Positions 33,908-41,433 of a stretch of 64,000 nucleotides of DNA are shown here, piece by piece (the first letter of the stretch is position 1; every line of letters starts with the position of its first letter). The DNA comes from Chryseobacterium pennae (lineage in GTDB: Bacteria; Bacteroidota; Bacteroidia; Flavobacteriales; Weeksellaceae). A program made the position numbers and the translations under genes. The notes under the pieces were generated by a model that did no database searches, had not been told where the DNA came from, and worked only from the letters and a program-made list of their open reading frames with translations. The stretch spans positions 1 to 64,000 of the forward strand of contig NZ_QNVT01000023.1 of NCBI RefSeq assembly GCF_003385515.1, given 5' to 3'.

Positions 33908-35764
33908 CTATTTTGCAAAAGATGATTCCAGCCGTTTTAAACGTTCTTCCAAAATGATCTGTTTTTGCTGCATGTCCATAGTCGATTTTTTTAATGCTTT
34001 ATTTTCATTTTCTAACGTTTCTATTTTTTTTGCCAGTTCCTGAGTTGCAGAAATATTCAGCATAGATAGTGCGTCATAATCCACTGTTCTCAGATCAGAT
34101 ACTTCTGTACCATAAACAAATAGCTTTCCTTTAATTTTTTTATCTTTCAAATAAACTGTAATACTGTTAGGGGTACTATCTTTTATTTCCAAAACAATTT
34201 CTCCGGTTTCATCATATACTTTAAGAAATTTATCATCTTTAGAAATAACAACAGGTTTATCAAAGGTAAAAACCTCTTTATTTTGTTGGGCCGGCTGATA
34301 AATATTAGGAATAAAAGTTTTCACACTATTCTTACTAACTGCCTGCGGATATACAGTTTCTACTTCCTGAGCAATCACTTTTTTAAATTCTTGTTTCCCA
34401 TATACAGCCTCATCTTTCATAAGATAATCGGTAATATTCAGCTCTTTTAAGATCGTTAAATCCTTTGCAGAGTCTGACTTTCCTAGGATATTTTTGATTC
34501 TTATATCTGAAAAAAGAGAAGTTTGTGCCACACTCAGTTTTCCTACCGATATAATATTTCCATCTGCATAAATAGAAGTATTACTATTGAAAGTTCCTAT
34601 ATCATTGGTGTAATTCGGATAGGTAGTTAATATCCCGTCAGGAGATCCCGAATCTGGGCTTATTCCATAATAGGTAAGACTTGATGCAGCCAAAGGCCAT
34701 GAAGCTGTCTTTAAGCGAATATCCAACGGGAATTTTGGGGTATCTGTTCCAATACCGATATTTCCGTTCTGATCAATATTAATTCTTCTGTTTCCATCCC
34801 CATCGGCAATAATAATGTTATTTGAAAGAGAAGCCGGCAATCCACTTACATTCGCTCCGATAATGGTATTCGATTTTCCCGAAACAAGCCCTGTACCTGC
34901 CCGGAAACCGATAAATGTGTTATAATTATTAGCTGTATTTAAATTAGATCCTGCAGATCCGCCAATTGCAGTATTTCCTCTTCCCCCGGGAATCATCCGT
35001 AAAGCATCTCCTCCTATTCCAATGTTATAATCGCCGGAGATCAGTTCCCTAAGCGAACTTGCCCCAATACCTACATTAGCTATAGTACTTTTAGCGGAAA
35101 AAAGGGAAAAATAACCATTGGCAACATTATTATTTCCATCCAGATTCGAATAGAGAGCCCGGTATCCGTAACCGGTATTCTGTATTCCGGATTTATTGCT
35201 GCTCAATACTTCTGCACCTATAGCTGTATTCATACTGCCTATGGTATTTGAAATTAAGTTATTGACACCTACCGCAGTATTATTAAGACCCGTAGTATTG
35301 GCCGTCAGGCTATTTACTCCAAATATAGTATTGGTCGTATTTAATACACCGGATACTATATTATTTCTTTTAAAAATAACATCTATATTATCAGAAGTCC
35401 CTATAAAGTTAACTCCGTTTACCATACCTGAGTTGCCAGTAAGGCTCCATCCTGTCATCACGATAGGGGTTAAATCATCCAATACCTTTGTCCATCGTCC
35501 GGCAGGTGTACTCCAGTAATAATATCCTGAAGCCATTCCATTTGCAGAAGATGTATTATAAATCATTAAAGAATGAGCAGGAGACGGTATTGTTATGGTA
35601 TCCGAACTTCCAGTCAATGCAATTCGGGGAATTAAGATTCCTTTGTCAGAACCTGCAACCTCAAGTACGGAAGAAGGATTGGGCATTATGGTATTAATAC
35701 CAATTTGGGCCTGAAAAGTATTTTCAAAGAAAAGAAATAACAGCAGCAATGTGCACTTTTTCAT
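33908..35764 (-). CDS. Secreted tail-fibre-like protein with S74 intramolecular chaperone domain
   Basis: 618 residues with a signal peptide (MKKCTLLLLFLFF then FQAQ). After GINTIMPNPSSVLEV, a start typical of Bacteroidetes surface proteins, residues about 150-330 are repeats with NTAVG, NTAIG and NVGIG motifs like trimeric head or adhesin repeats. A peptidase S74/endosialidase chaperone domain begins about 415 with FSDIRIKN (the S419-D420 pair where this family self-cleaves) and KKVIAQEVETVYPQAV. The C-terminus is a coiled coil. There are no phage genes nearby, so it is probably a surface or adhesin protein. Confidence 0.82.
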   Translation of the reverse strand: MKKCTLLLLFLFFENTFQAQIGINTIMPNPSSVLEVAGSDKGILIPRIALTGSSDTITIPSPAHSLMIYNTSSANGMASGYYYWSTPAGRWTKVLDDLTPIVMTGWSLTGNSGMVNGVNFIGTSDNIDVIFKRNNIVSGVLNTTNTIFGVNSLTANTTGLNNTAVGVNNLISNTIGSMNTAIGAEVLSSNKSGIQNTGYGYRALYSNLDGNNNVANGYFSLFSAKSTIANVGIGASSLRELISGDYNIGIGGDALRMIPGGRGNTAIGGSAGSNLNTANNYNTFIGFRAGTGLVSGKSNTIIGANVSGLPASLSNNIIIADGDGNRRINIDQNGNIGIGTDTPKFPLDIRLKTASWPLAASSLTYYGISPDSGSPDGILTTYPNYTNDIGTFNSNTSIYADGNIISVGKLSVAQTSLFSDIRIKNILGKSDSAKDLTILKELNITDYLMKDEAVYGKQEFKKVIAQEVETVYPQAVSKNSVKTFIPNIYQPAQQNKEVFTFDKPVVISKDDKFLKVYDETGEIVLEIKDSTPNSITVYLKDKKIKGKLFVYGTEVSDLRTVDYDALSMLNISATQELAKKIETLENENKALKKSTMDMQQKQIILEERLKRLESSFAK

Positions 35765-36002
35765 ATTTTAGAGATTAGGAAATCCTTACAAAATCCGATG
35801 ATCTGTTTTGTAAGAGTATCAGGTTATCATTTTATAAGATCTACAAAATTAATAAAGCAAAATGAGATAGACTGGGTTTAGTTGTGCTGTTTAAAGAAAT
35901 CCGGGTTATATAATAAAGGCCATTCGCAAATCGAAAAGACACTTTTAAAGCGATTCATTTTACAATAAACAGTAAGAATATTACCTGATTCATCTCTTAT
36001 TT

Positions 36003-36045
36003 TTGACAAAATTGTCAATTTAGACAATTTCTAAACAAATGTTTA
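36003..36045. promoter_or_regulatory. Cluster of three inverted repeats, possible activator binding sites
   Basis: TTGACAAAATTGTCAA (36003-36018), TTTAGA-n5-TCTAAA (36019-36035) and TAAACAAATGTTTA (36032-36045) follow one another. They lie 98-140 nt upstream of a sigma-54-type promoter, where enhancer-binding proteins usually attach. Confidence 0.45.
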
Positions 36046-36142
36046 TTTAATAAAATAACATATTGTAAATCAACTAATTGAATTTAATCCCATGTACTTG
36101 ACTATGTGTTTTTCACTGATTTTCTCCCCAAAAATATTTTTT

Positions 36143-36157
36143 TGGCAAGCAATTTGA
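36143..36157 (+). promoter_or_regulatory. Sigma-54-type promoter of beta-barrel gene 1
   Basis: TGGCAAGCAATTTGA: the -24 GG and -12 GA dinucleotides are separated by exactly 10 nt, as required by sigma-54. The leader to the ATG at 36239 would be about 70 nt. Confidence 0.65.
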
Positions 36158-36238
36158 AAGATTTCCAGCGTTCCACAGAAATGTGAACAAGTAGTAAAAT
36201 TTAAAATTAAGAAAGAGTAAAATTTAAAAATTAAAGTT

Positions 36239-36868
36239 ATGAAAAAGTTAATTTTAGGATTAGCAGTAACTGCAAGCACGTTAGCGTTCGCTCAACAGAC
36301 AACTTCTTCTAATCCGGTAACATTTGGGGTAAAAGGAGGCATGAACGTTTCTTCACTTTCAAAGGATAGTGGCCTGGATGATCAGAAATCTAAAATAGGA
36401 TTCAATGCAGGTGTATTTGCCAACATTCCGGTGGCTACTTCATTCAGCATCCAGCCAGAGGTATTGTATTCACAATATGGTAATAAGTCAGATTATACTT
36501 TAGGAGGAACTAAATATTCAGCTTCTACTAAGTTAGATTATATTACAGTACCTGTAATGTTCCAGTACAACGCCTTACCTAACCTTTATTTAGAAGCGGG
36601 ACCAGAGTTCGGATTCATGGTGAGTGCTAAGAACAAGTTTAAAAATGAATCTACAGGACAGTCATCTACTACAGATAACTACAAAGACAACCTGAGTACA
36701 TTTAACTTTGGTATTGGTCTTGGTGCAGGATATTACTTCACACCAAACTTAGGAATCACAGCAAGATATGTTGCAGGTTTAACGGATATTGCAAAAGACA
36801 GACCTAGTGGATCGGATGCAGTAAGAAACAACGTATTCCAGGTAGGATTAGCTTATAAATTCAAATAA
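36239..36868 (+). CDS. Outer-membrane beta-barrel protein (paralogue 1 of 4)
   Basis: 209 residues with a signal peptide (MKKLILGLAVTASTLAFAQ) and a PorT/OMP_b-brl_2-type eight-stranded barrel: VTFGVKGGMNVSSL, SKIGFNAGVFANIPV, FSIQPEVLYSQYG, LDYITVPVMFQYN, LYLEAGPEFGFMV and a final strand ending in VGLAYKFK with the C-terminal aromatic outer-membrane signal. Four genes of this type follow each other (36239, 37335, 38325, 39382), each with its own promoter and terminator. The role of the barrel is unknown; it may be structural, adhesive or a small porin. Confidence 0.88.
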   Translation: MKKLILGLAVTASTLAFAQQTTSSNPVTFGVKGGMNVSSLSKDSGLDDQKSKIGFNAGVFANIPVATSFSIQPEVLYSQYGNKSDYTLGGTKYSASTKLDYITVPVMFQYNALPNLYLEAGPEFGFMVSAKNKFKNESTGQSSTTDNYKDNLSTFNFGIGLGAGYYFTPNLGITARYVAGLTDIAKDRPSGSDAVRNNVFQVGLAYKFK

Positions 36869-36906
36869 GCTTACTAACATTCAGTAACAAATTTTATATT
36901 CAATAG

Positions 36907-36939
36907 AAAGATCAGGTTATTTTTAGCCTGGTCTTTTTT
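36907..36939 (+). terminator. Terminator after beta-barrel gene 1
   Basis: AAAGATCAGG (36907-36916) pairs with CCTGGTCTTT (36927-36936), one wobble, then Ts. Confidence 0.75.
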
Positions 36940-37269
36940 GTATAAGGTCTCATATACATATGGATTCAGAGTAAAGTTTAAAGATAAGACAGAAAAATGG
37001 AATCAAGATCAGAAAGAATGATTCTAATCTTTTTAAAGGAATTTTATTAAACCAGTTTCAGGCTTAGGGACAGGAGCTAATCTGAAAATAAAAAATGATT
37101 GTACCTCCACTTCTCTGAATTTGTAATCCTTTACTCTTTAGTTTTTTACTGTTAATATTCTTAAATCCAATTTAGGTTAAAATATGTTAATGAATTATTT
37201 ATATTAAAAATGTAGAAAAAAACCTCTATACTCTATTATAAAGATCAATGACGTCGTTTTTGCTTTTTT
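36940..37269. other. Gene-free spacer
   Basis: No gene or hairpin of note. A/G-rich then A/T-rich DNA leads to the next sigma-54-type box at 37270. Any activator site should lie here, but I find no repeat of the 36003-36045 dyads. Confidence 0.4.
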
Positions 37270-37284
37270 TGGCACACAATTTGA
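37270..37284 (+). promoter_or_regulatory. Sigma-54-type promoter of beta-barrel gene 2
   Basis: TGGCACACAATTTGA, with the full TGGCAC -24 consensus and 10-nt GG to GA spacing. The leader to the ATG would be about 39 nt. Confidence 0.7.
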
Positions 37285-37334
37285 TTATAAAGAAAATGTT
37301 AAACAAAACTAAAAAAACTATTAAATAAAAACTT

Positions 37335-37925
37335 ATGAAAAAGATTCTTTTTGGTCTTGCATTAGTAGCAGGCACTTTCTCTTTCGCACAAAAAACTTCA
37401 TCAAATACAGCTTCTTCTTCTCCAGTTAGATTTGGACTAAAAGCAGGTCTTAACGTTTCTACTCTTTCTGGTGACGGAATGAAATCTAAAGCTGGATTCT
37501 ATGGTGGTGTATTTGCAAATATCCCTGTAGCTCAGGATTTCAGCGTTCAGCCTGAAGTTTTATACAGTGGTATGGGAGCAAAAGACGATTATGATAGCAA
37601 CACAAAACTGAACTTGGATTATATCGCTATCCCAGTAATGTTCCAATATAATGCACTTCCTAACCTTTACTTCGAAGCAGGTCCTCAATTCAGCTTCCTG
37701 ATCAATTCAAAATTGAAAGATAGCAACAACTCTTTTGATATGAAAGATTATACTAAAGGTTTTGATTTTGCTCTTGGACTTGGTGCAGGATATTATTTCA
37801 CTCCAAATATCGGTGTTAACGTAAGATATGTTGCGGGATTAACTGATATTGCTAAAAACAGACCTAGCGGTGCTGATACTTCTAAAAATGGAGCGTTCCA
37901 AGTTGGTTTAGCTTATAAATTCTAA
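37335..37925 (+). CDS. Outer-membrane beta-barrel protein (paralogue 2 of 4)
   Basis: 196 residues, the shortest of the four. Signal peptide MKKILFGLALVAGTFSFAQ. Barrel strands match those of paralogue 1 closely: VRFGLKAGLNVSTL, GFYGGVFANIPVA, FSVQPEVLYSGMG, YFEAGPQFSF, ARYVAGLTDIAK-type strand (here VRYVAGLTDIAKNRPSG) and a final VGLAYKF. The close match in the last two strands to paralogue 1 suggests a fairly recent duplication. Confidence 0.88.
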   Translation: MKKILFGLALVAGTFSFAQKTSSNTASSSPVRFGLKAGLNVSTLSGDGMKSKAGFYGGVFANIPVAQDFSVQPEVLYSGMGAKDDYDSNTKLNLDYIAIPVMFQYNALPNLYFEAGPQFSFLINSKLKDSNNSFDMKDYTKGFDFALGLGAGYYFTPNIGVNVRYVAGLTDIAKNRPSGADTSKNGAFQVGLAYKF

Positions 37926-37961
37926 GTTATACTTAGGTTTAATAATAAACTTATACTAAAG

Positions 37962-37996
37962 AAAAACCGGATTATGAATTTAATCCGGTTTTTTTA
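37962..37996 (+). terminator. Terminator after beta-barrel gene 2
   Basis: AAAAACCGGATTA (37962-37974) pairs perfectly with TAATCCGGTTTTT (37981-37993), followed by more Ts. Confidence 0.88.
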
Positions 37997-38015
37997 TGTC
38001 TGAATTTAATATTTT

Positions 38016-38030
38016 TGGCAAGGAATTTGC
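38016..38030 (+). promoter_or_regulatory. Orphan sigma-54-type promoter
   Basis: TGGCAAGGAATTTGC carries both GG and GC with 10-nt spacing. It follows the terminator of beta-barrel gene 2 and precedes no protein gene; the next hairpin is at 38208. Confidence 0.65.
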
Positions 38031-38041
38031 GTATGATGTAT

Positions 38042-38250
38042 TGATTGTATCCATTTCAAAAGTATCTTTAATTTATAGATCTCACTTTATGATTTTACAG
38101 ATTATGATAGTGTTGAAAAACCAAAAACATATGGATATACAACTGAGACGTAGATAAAGGGAGAAATATTATTTCCCAGACAGATAAAATACATTTTGAT
38201 TTCAATAGAAAAAGTCAGGTTTACTTGTTAAATCTGACTTTTTCGCTTTT
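38042..38250 (+). ncRNA. Candidate sigma-54-driven small RNA, about 200 nt
   Basis: The stretch is bounded by the orphan sigma-54-type promoter (predicted start near 38042) and the strong hairpin at 38208-38244. The longest ATG frame inside is only 22 codons (38089-38157), without protein character. It could be a regulatory RNA of the barrel cluster or what remains of a lost fifth barrel gene. Confidence 0.35.
38208..38250 (+). terminator. Hairpin terminator upstream of beta-barrel gene 3
   Basis: GAAAAAGTCAGGTTTA (38208-38223) pairs with TAAATCTGACTTTTTC (38229-38244) over 16 bp with one wobble. It cannot belong to gene 2, which has its own terminator at 37962. Confidence 0.75.
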
Positions 38251-38278
38251 ATATGACTTTTATCAATTTCCCCCTCTT

Positions 38279-38293
38279 TGGCTGGAATTTTGA
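38279..38293 (+). promoter_or_regulatory. Sigma-54-type promoter of beta-barrel gene 3
   Basis: TGGCTGGAATTTTGA with 10-nt GG to GA spacing; the weakest of the five. The leader to the ATG would be about 20 nt. Confidence 0.55.
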
Positions 38294-38324
38294 TACAGTG
38301 TGAGAAAATTAAATTTTTATAATC

Positions 38325-39029
38325 ATGAAAAAATTATTCCTAGGATTGGCATTTGCAGGAAGTCTTTTAATTAATGCACAGGAAAAAACCAAATCAACTT
38401 CTCCAATTACTTTTGGAGTGAAAGCAGGATTCAATGCTACTACTCTTTCCCGTAGTCATGATAGCTATACTTACGATGAGTATGACAGTAATGAAAAAAT
38501 GAAACCAGGTTTTAATGCAGGAGTTTTTGTTAATATTCCGGTAGCAGAGAAATTCAGTGTTCAGCCTGAGCTTCTTTTTAGCCAATTAGGTTCAAAAACA
38601 GAAGAAAAATACAGGTATATTATTGATGGTAATGCTCATTTAAGGCAGGACACAGAATACACAACAAATTTAAATTATCTTGTTCTTCCCATTATGGTTC
38701 AGTATAATATTCTTCCTCAGCTTTATGTAGAGGCAGGTCCTGAATTTGGATTATTACTAGGAGGAAAGAATAAAGGAGATGAGAATACTGTAATAAGACA
38801 AGGAAATTCAACTAGCATTGATAGAAGCAGTTTTTCTAACAAAATAAATATGGACTTTTACAACAGATTCAATTTCGGAATAGGTATTGGTGCAGGATAT
38901 TATTTTACTCAAAACTTTGGGGTAACGGCAAGGTTTACTGCGGGACTTACTAATGTTATGGATATTGATAATGATTACAAGGTAAGAAACAATGCCTTTC
39001 AGGTAGGTGTAGCCTATAAATTCAAATAG
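38325..39029 (+). CDS. Outer-membrane beta-barrel protein (paralogue 3 of 4)
   Basis: 234 residues, the longest of the four. Signal peptide MKKLFLGLAFAGSLLINAQ. Same barrel framework (ITFGVKAGFNATTL, GFNAGVFVNIPVA, FSVQPELLFSQLG, LYVEAGPEFGLLLGG, VGVAYKFK at the end), with longer loops around 95-115 and 150-185. The loop differences are where paralogues would differ in ligand or partner. Confidence 0.88.
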   Translation: MKKLFLGLAFAGSLLINAQEKTKSTSPITFGVKAGFNATTLSRSHDSYTYDEYDSNEKMKPGFNAGVFVNIPVAEKFSVQPELLFSQLGSKTEEKYRYIIDGNAHLRQDTEYTTNLNYLVLPIMVQYNILPQLYVEAGPEFGLLLGGKNKGDENTVIRQGNSTSIDRSSFSNKINMDFYNRFNFGIGIGAGYYFTQNFGVTARFTAGLTNVMDIDNDYKVRNNAFQVGVAYKFK

Positions 39030-39050
39030 ATATTTATTATTTTTCGATGT

Positions 39051-39083
39051 ATGCCGGGTGTTTTCAGCACCCGGTATTTTTAT
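39051..39083 (+). terminator. Terminator after beta-barrel gene 3
   Basis: ATGCCGGGTG (39051-39060) pairs with CACCCGGTAT (39068-39077), one wobble, then a T-rich tail. Confidence 0.8.
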
Positions 39084-39300
39084 TTACAAGAAAAAACACC
39101 AGCAAAAACCGATTTCCCGATTTCAAAAAAAACATTTTTTTCCGATTAAGAGATATTTGGTATATGACATAGATTTAACATAAAATTTATTACAAATATT
39201 CCATATATGTTGAAATATTTTATACAAAATATAATATTATGAATCTTTTTTAAATCTTAAAACCTTTTGAGAGCAGCTCTATGTCTATGTTTTTTGAGTT

Positions 39301-39315
39301 TGGCAAGCATTTTGC
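39301..39315 (+). promoter_or_regulatory. Sigma-54-type promoter of beta-barrel gene 4
   Basis: TGGCAAGCATTTTGC with GG and GC at 10-nt spacing, a near-consensus -24/-12 element. The leader to the ATG at 39382 would be about 55 nt. Confidence 0.7.
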
Positions 39316-39381
39316 AAAATAAACCGCGAATGATTGAAAGATCATAACAAGTAGTAAATAGTAAAATTAAAAAATAAAATT

Positions 39382-40071
39382 ATGAAGAAGTTATTTTTAG
39401 GACTGGCATTAACTGCTGGAACATTAGCTTTCGCTCAGGAATCAACAACTGTAAATACATCACCTCTTAAAAAAGATGTTCAACCTGTAAGGTTTGGTAT
39501 TAAAGCCGGAGGAAACTCAGCGTATTTCAGTGCTCAGAAATTTGGTATGAACAGCCAGAAATTAGGTTTCCATGCAGGAGCTTTTGTGAACATTCCAATC
39601 TCTAAACAATTCAGCTTACAGCCGGAAGTTTTATATAACCAAATGGGAGCAAGAGATGTGATCTCTTCTGAAACAGTTTATGATAAAACTACAACAGTTC
39701 AGGATAAAGTAACAATGAATTATATTTCAGTTCCTTTAATGGTTCAGATGAGACCAATGGATAAATTTTATGTGGAAGCAGGACCTGAATTCAGTTATTT
39801 CATTAACGGAAAAATGAAAGGTGATGTAACTACTAAAAATACTGTAGGAGGTACTACCACTACTGTTACCCAGTCTCACTCTGAGGACATTAACAAAGAT
39901 GAGATCAATAAATTTAACTTTGGTTTAGCTCTAGGTTTAGGATATGATATTACTAATAATATCGGAATCAACGCAAGATATACCAACAGCTTAACAAAGA
40001 TTGATAAAATGAGTACAGCTGCATACAATAACAATAGAGTTTTCCAATTAGGTCTAAACTATAAGTTTTAA
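39382..40071 (+). CDS. Outer-membrane beta-barrel protein (paralogue 4 of 4)
   Basis: 229 residues. Signal peptide MKKLFLGLALTAGTLAFAQ. It has the shared strands VRFGIKAGGNSAYF, GFHAGAFVNIPIS, FSLQPEVLYNQMG, FYVEAGPEFSYFING and the terminal LGLNYKF. A Thr/Val-rich loop at about 150-170 (TTKNTVGGTTTTVTQ) is its own. It is the most diverged of the four in the last strands (ARYTNSLTKIDK). Confidence 0.87.
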   Translation: MKKLFLGLALTAGTLAFAQESTTVNTSPLKKDVQPVRFGIKAGGNSAYFSAQKFGMNSQKLGFHAGAFVNIPISKQFSLQPEVLYNQMGARDVISSETVYDKTTTVQDKVTMNYISVPLMVQMRPMDKFYVEAGPEFSYFINGKMKGDVTTKNTVGGTTTTVTQSHSEDINKDEINKFNFGLALGLGYDITNNIGINARYTNSLTKIDKMSTAAYNNNRVFQLGLNYKF

Positions 40072-40121
40072 TCAATACTAACCAATTTTTTAACTCCAGA
40101 TGCATGCAAATGCATCGCATA

Positions 40122-40152
40122 AAATAGCCGGAAGAATTTCTTCCGGCTATTT
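40122..40152. terminator. Bidirectional terminator after beta-barrel gene 4
   Basis: AAATAGCCGGAAGAA (40122-40136) mirrors TTCTTCCGGCTATTT (40138-40152). A small GATGCAT/ATGCATC hairpin with a GCAA loop precedes it at 40099-40116. Confidence 0.82.
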
Positions 40153-40249
40153 ATATTTTGGCTCATTAGAATCTGGAAACTGATATATTTGATGCAGTTC
40201 AGAAATGAAACTATAAATTTGACACTTTCACCCTTTCTTCATTAAACTA

Positions 40250-41197
40250 TTATTCAAATATCCTGGGATCATCGCTAATCACCCCATCAATTCCTATATT
40301 TTTTAATTCCTGTAACCTTTCTTTGGTATTAACAGTCCATGGAATTACCTTCATCCCTAATGAATGGCATTCCTGTATAAGTTCAGGGGTAACCAATCTG
40401 TGGTCCGGACTATAGATGGTTGGTGTAAAGCTTAAAAATTTCATATCTCCTGATACTCCATTCAGATGATTTGGATAGAGCTTAAATTTCTCTAAGGGAA
40501 TATTTTTAAAATAATACTGCTGTTGGGCTAATTTCTTATCATCAACCTTTTCTACAAGTAGAGCTGTCATTATTTTAGGATATTCTTTATGAATAATTTC
40601 AAGTGTTCTGGGGTCGAAAGACTGAATAATAGCTCTATCCTGAATTCCTTTTTCAAGAATAATTTTCATCATTAAGTCTACAAATTCTTTAGGTTCCGGA
40701 TGAAAAATATGATCAGAGAATGGACGTGTTTTTGTTTCTATATTATAATAAGGCAATGGCCTTTTCAATTCACGGGCATAGTTTTCAACAGCATCTATTA
40801 CGTCAGAAAAAAGGGGTTTCTGAACCTTTATTTTCTTTTGATCGGGATAATTGTCGAGCTTCTTTAAGCCTACATCAAATGTCTTAATTTTTGCGTAAGT
40901 CATTTCGTAAATCTTATAATAAAACCCTGAATCTTTCGGAATATATGTTCCATCTGGCTTTGTAACTAACTCTGGGGATAGAAATGAATCGTGAGAAAGG
41001 ATCACTTTTTTATCTTTTGTAATAGCAAGATCCATTTCAAGGGTGGTAGTATTCATTTTTAAGGCATTTTTCATAGCCGGGATCGTATTCTCCGGATATA
41101 AAGATTTTCCGCCACGATGTGCCTGGTTATCGAAAGACTGTGCCGAGTATAATTGAGTGGCAATAAGAAATAAGCCTGATAAAAATGCATTCTTCAT
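40250..41197 (-). CDS. Secreted glycerophosphodiester phosphodiesterase
   Basis: 315 residues with a signal peptide (MKNAFLSGLFLIATQLYSAQ). GDPD TIM-barrel motifs are complete: AHRGGKSLYPENT (H27, R28, E36), LEMDLAITKD (E54, D56) and SHD (H69). The C-terminus has VIPWTVNTKERLQELKNIGIDGVISDDP. It releases glycerol-3-phosphate from deacylated phospholipids in the periplasm. Single gene. Confidence 0.92.
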   Translation of the reverse strand: MKNAFLSGLFLIATQLYSAQSFDNQAHRGGKSLYPENTIPAMKNALKMNTTTLEMDLAITKDKKVILSHDSFLSPELVTKPDGTYIPKDSGFYYKIYEMTYAKIKTFDVGLKKLDNYPDQKKIKVQKPLFSDVIDAVENYARELKRPLPYYNIETKTRPFSDHIFHPEPKEFVDLMMKIILEKGIQDRAIIQSFDPRTLEIIHKEYPKIMTALLVEKVDDKKLAQQQYYFKNIPLEKFKLYPNHLNGVSGDMKFLSFTPTIYSPDHRLVTPELIQECHSLGMKVIPWTVNTKERLQELKNIGIDGVISDDPRIFE

Positions 41198-41345
41198 ATC
41201 CTTAAATTTTAATCGTATAAAATTAAAACTTACCTGTGTACTATATAATACCGGAATATTAAGGTTATGCTACATTTCATCGTTTTTTTGAATGAAATAA
41301 AGTCTTTCTGAATATAGTTTTAAGCAATATGAAAAAGAGTTCTGA

Positions 41346-41364
41346 GATTCCCTGGAATGACATA
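41346..41364 (+). repeat. Short dispersed motif GATTCC-n-GGAATGACATA, second copy
   Basis: GATTCCCTGGAATGACATA, matching 3017-3036 apart from the centre. Intergenic, beside the purF terminator. Confidence 0.5.
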
Positions 41365-41385
41365 GTATAATGTATAATTAAAAAA

Positions 41386-41412
41386 AGAGCCAGGCATTTA
41401 CTACCTGGCTCT
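41386..41412 (-). terminator. Terminator of purF
   Basis: AGAGCCAGG (41386-41394) pairs with CCTGGCTCT (41404-41412). On the minus strand it runs into a T tract. Confidence 0.85.
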
Positions 41413-41433
41413 CTCTATTCTATGTAAGAAATA

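Larger units (their letters stand above)
35765..36238. other. Gene-free spacer with dyads and sigma-54 promoter
   Basis: No gene. It contains the promoter of the S74 gene on the minus strand (not located), a cluster of three dyads at 36003-36045 and a sigma-54-type promoter at 36143-36157. Confidence 0.5.

Noticed and set aside
33908..35764. Prophage tail-fibre region
   Set aside because: Only one phage-like gene is present; no capsid, portal, terminase, integrase or lysis genes lie around it.
38089..38157. 22-codon ATG frame in the orphan sigma-54 unit
   Set aside because: Too short and without signal, domain or codon pattern; noted only inside the RNA candidate.
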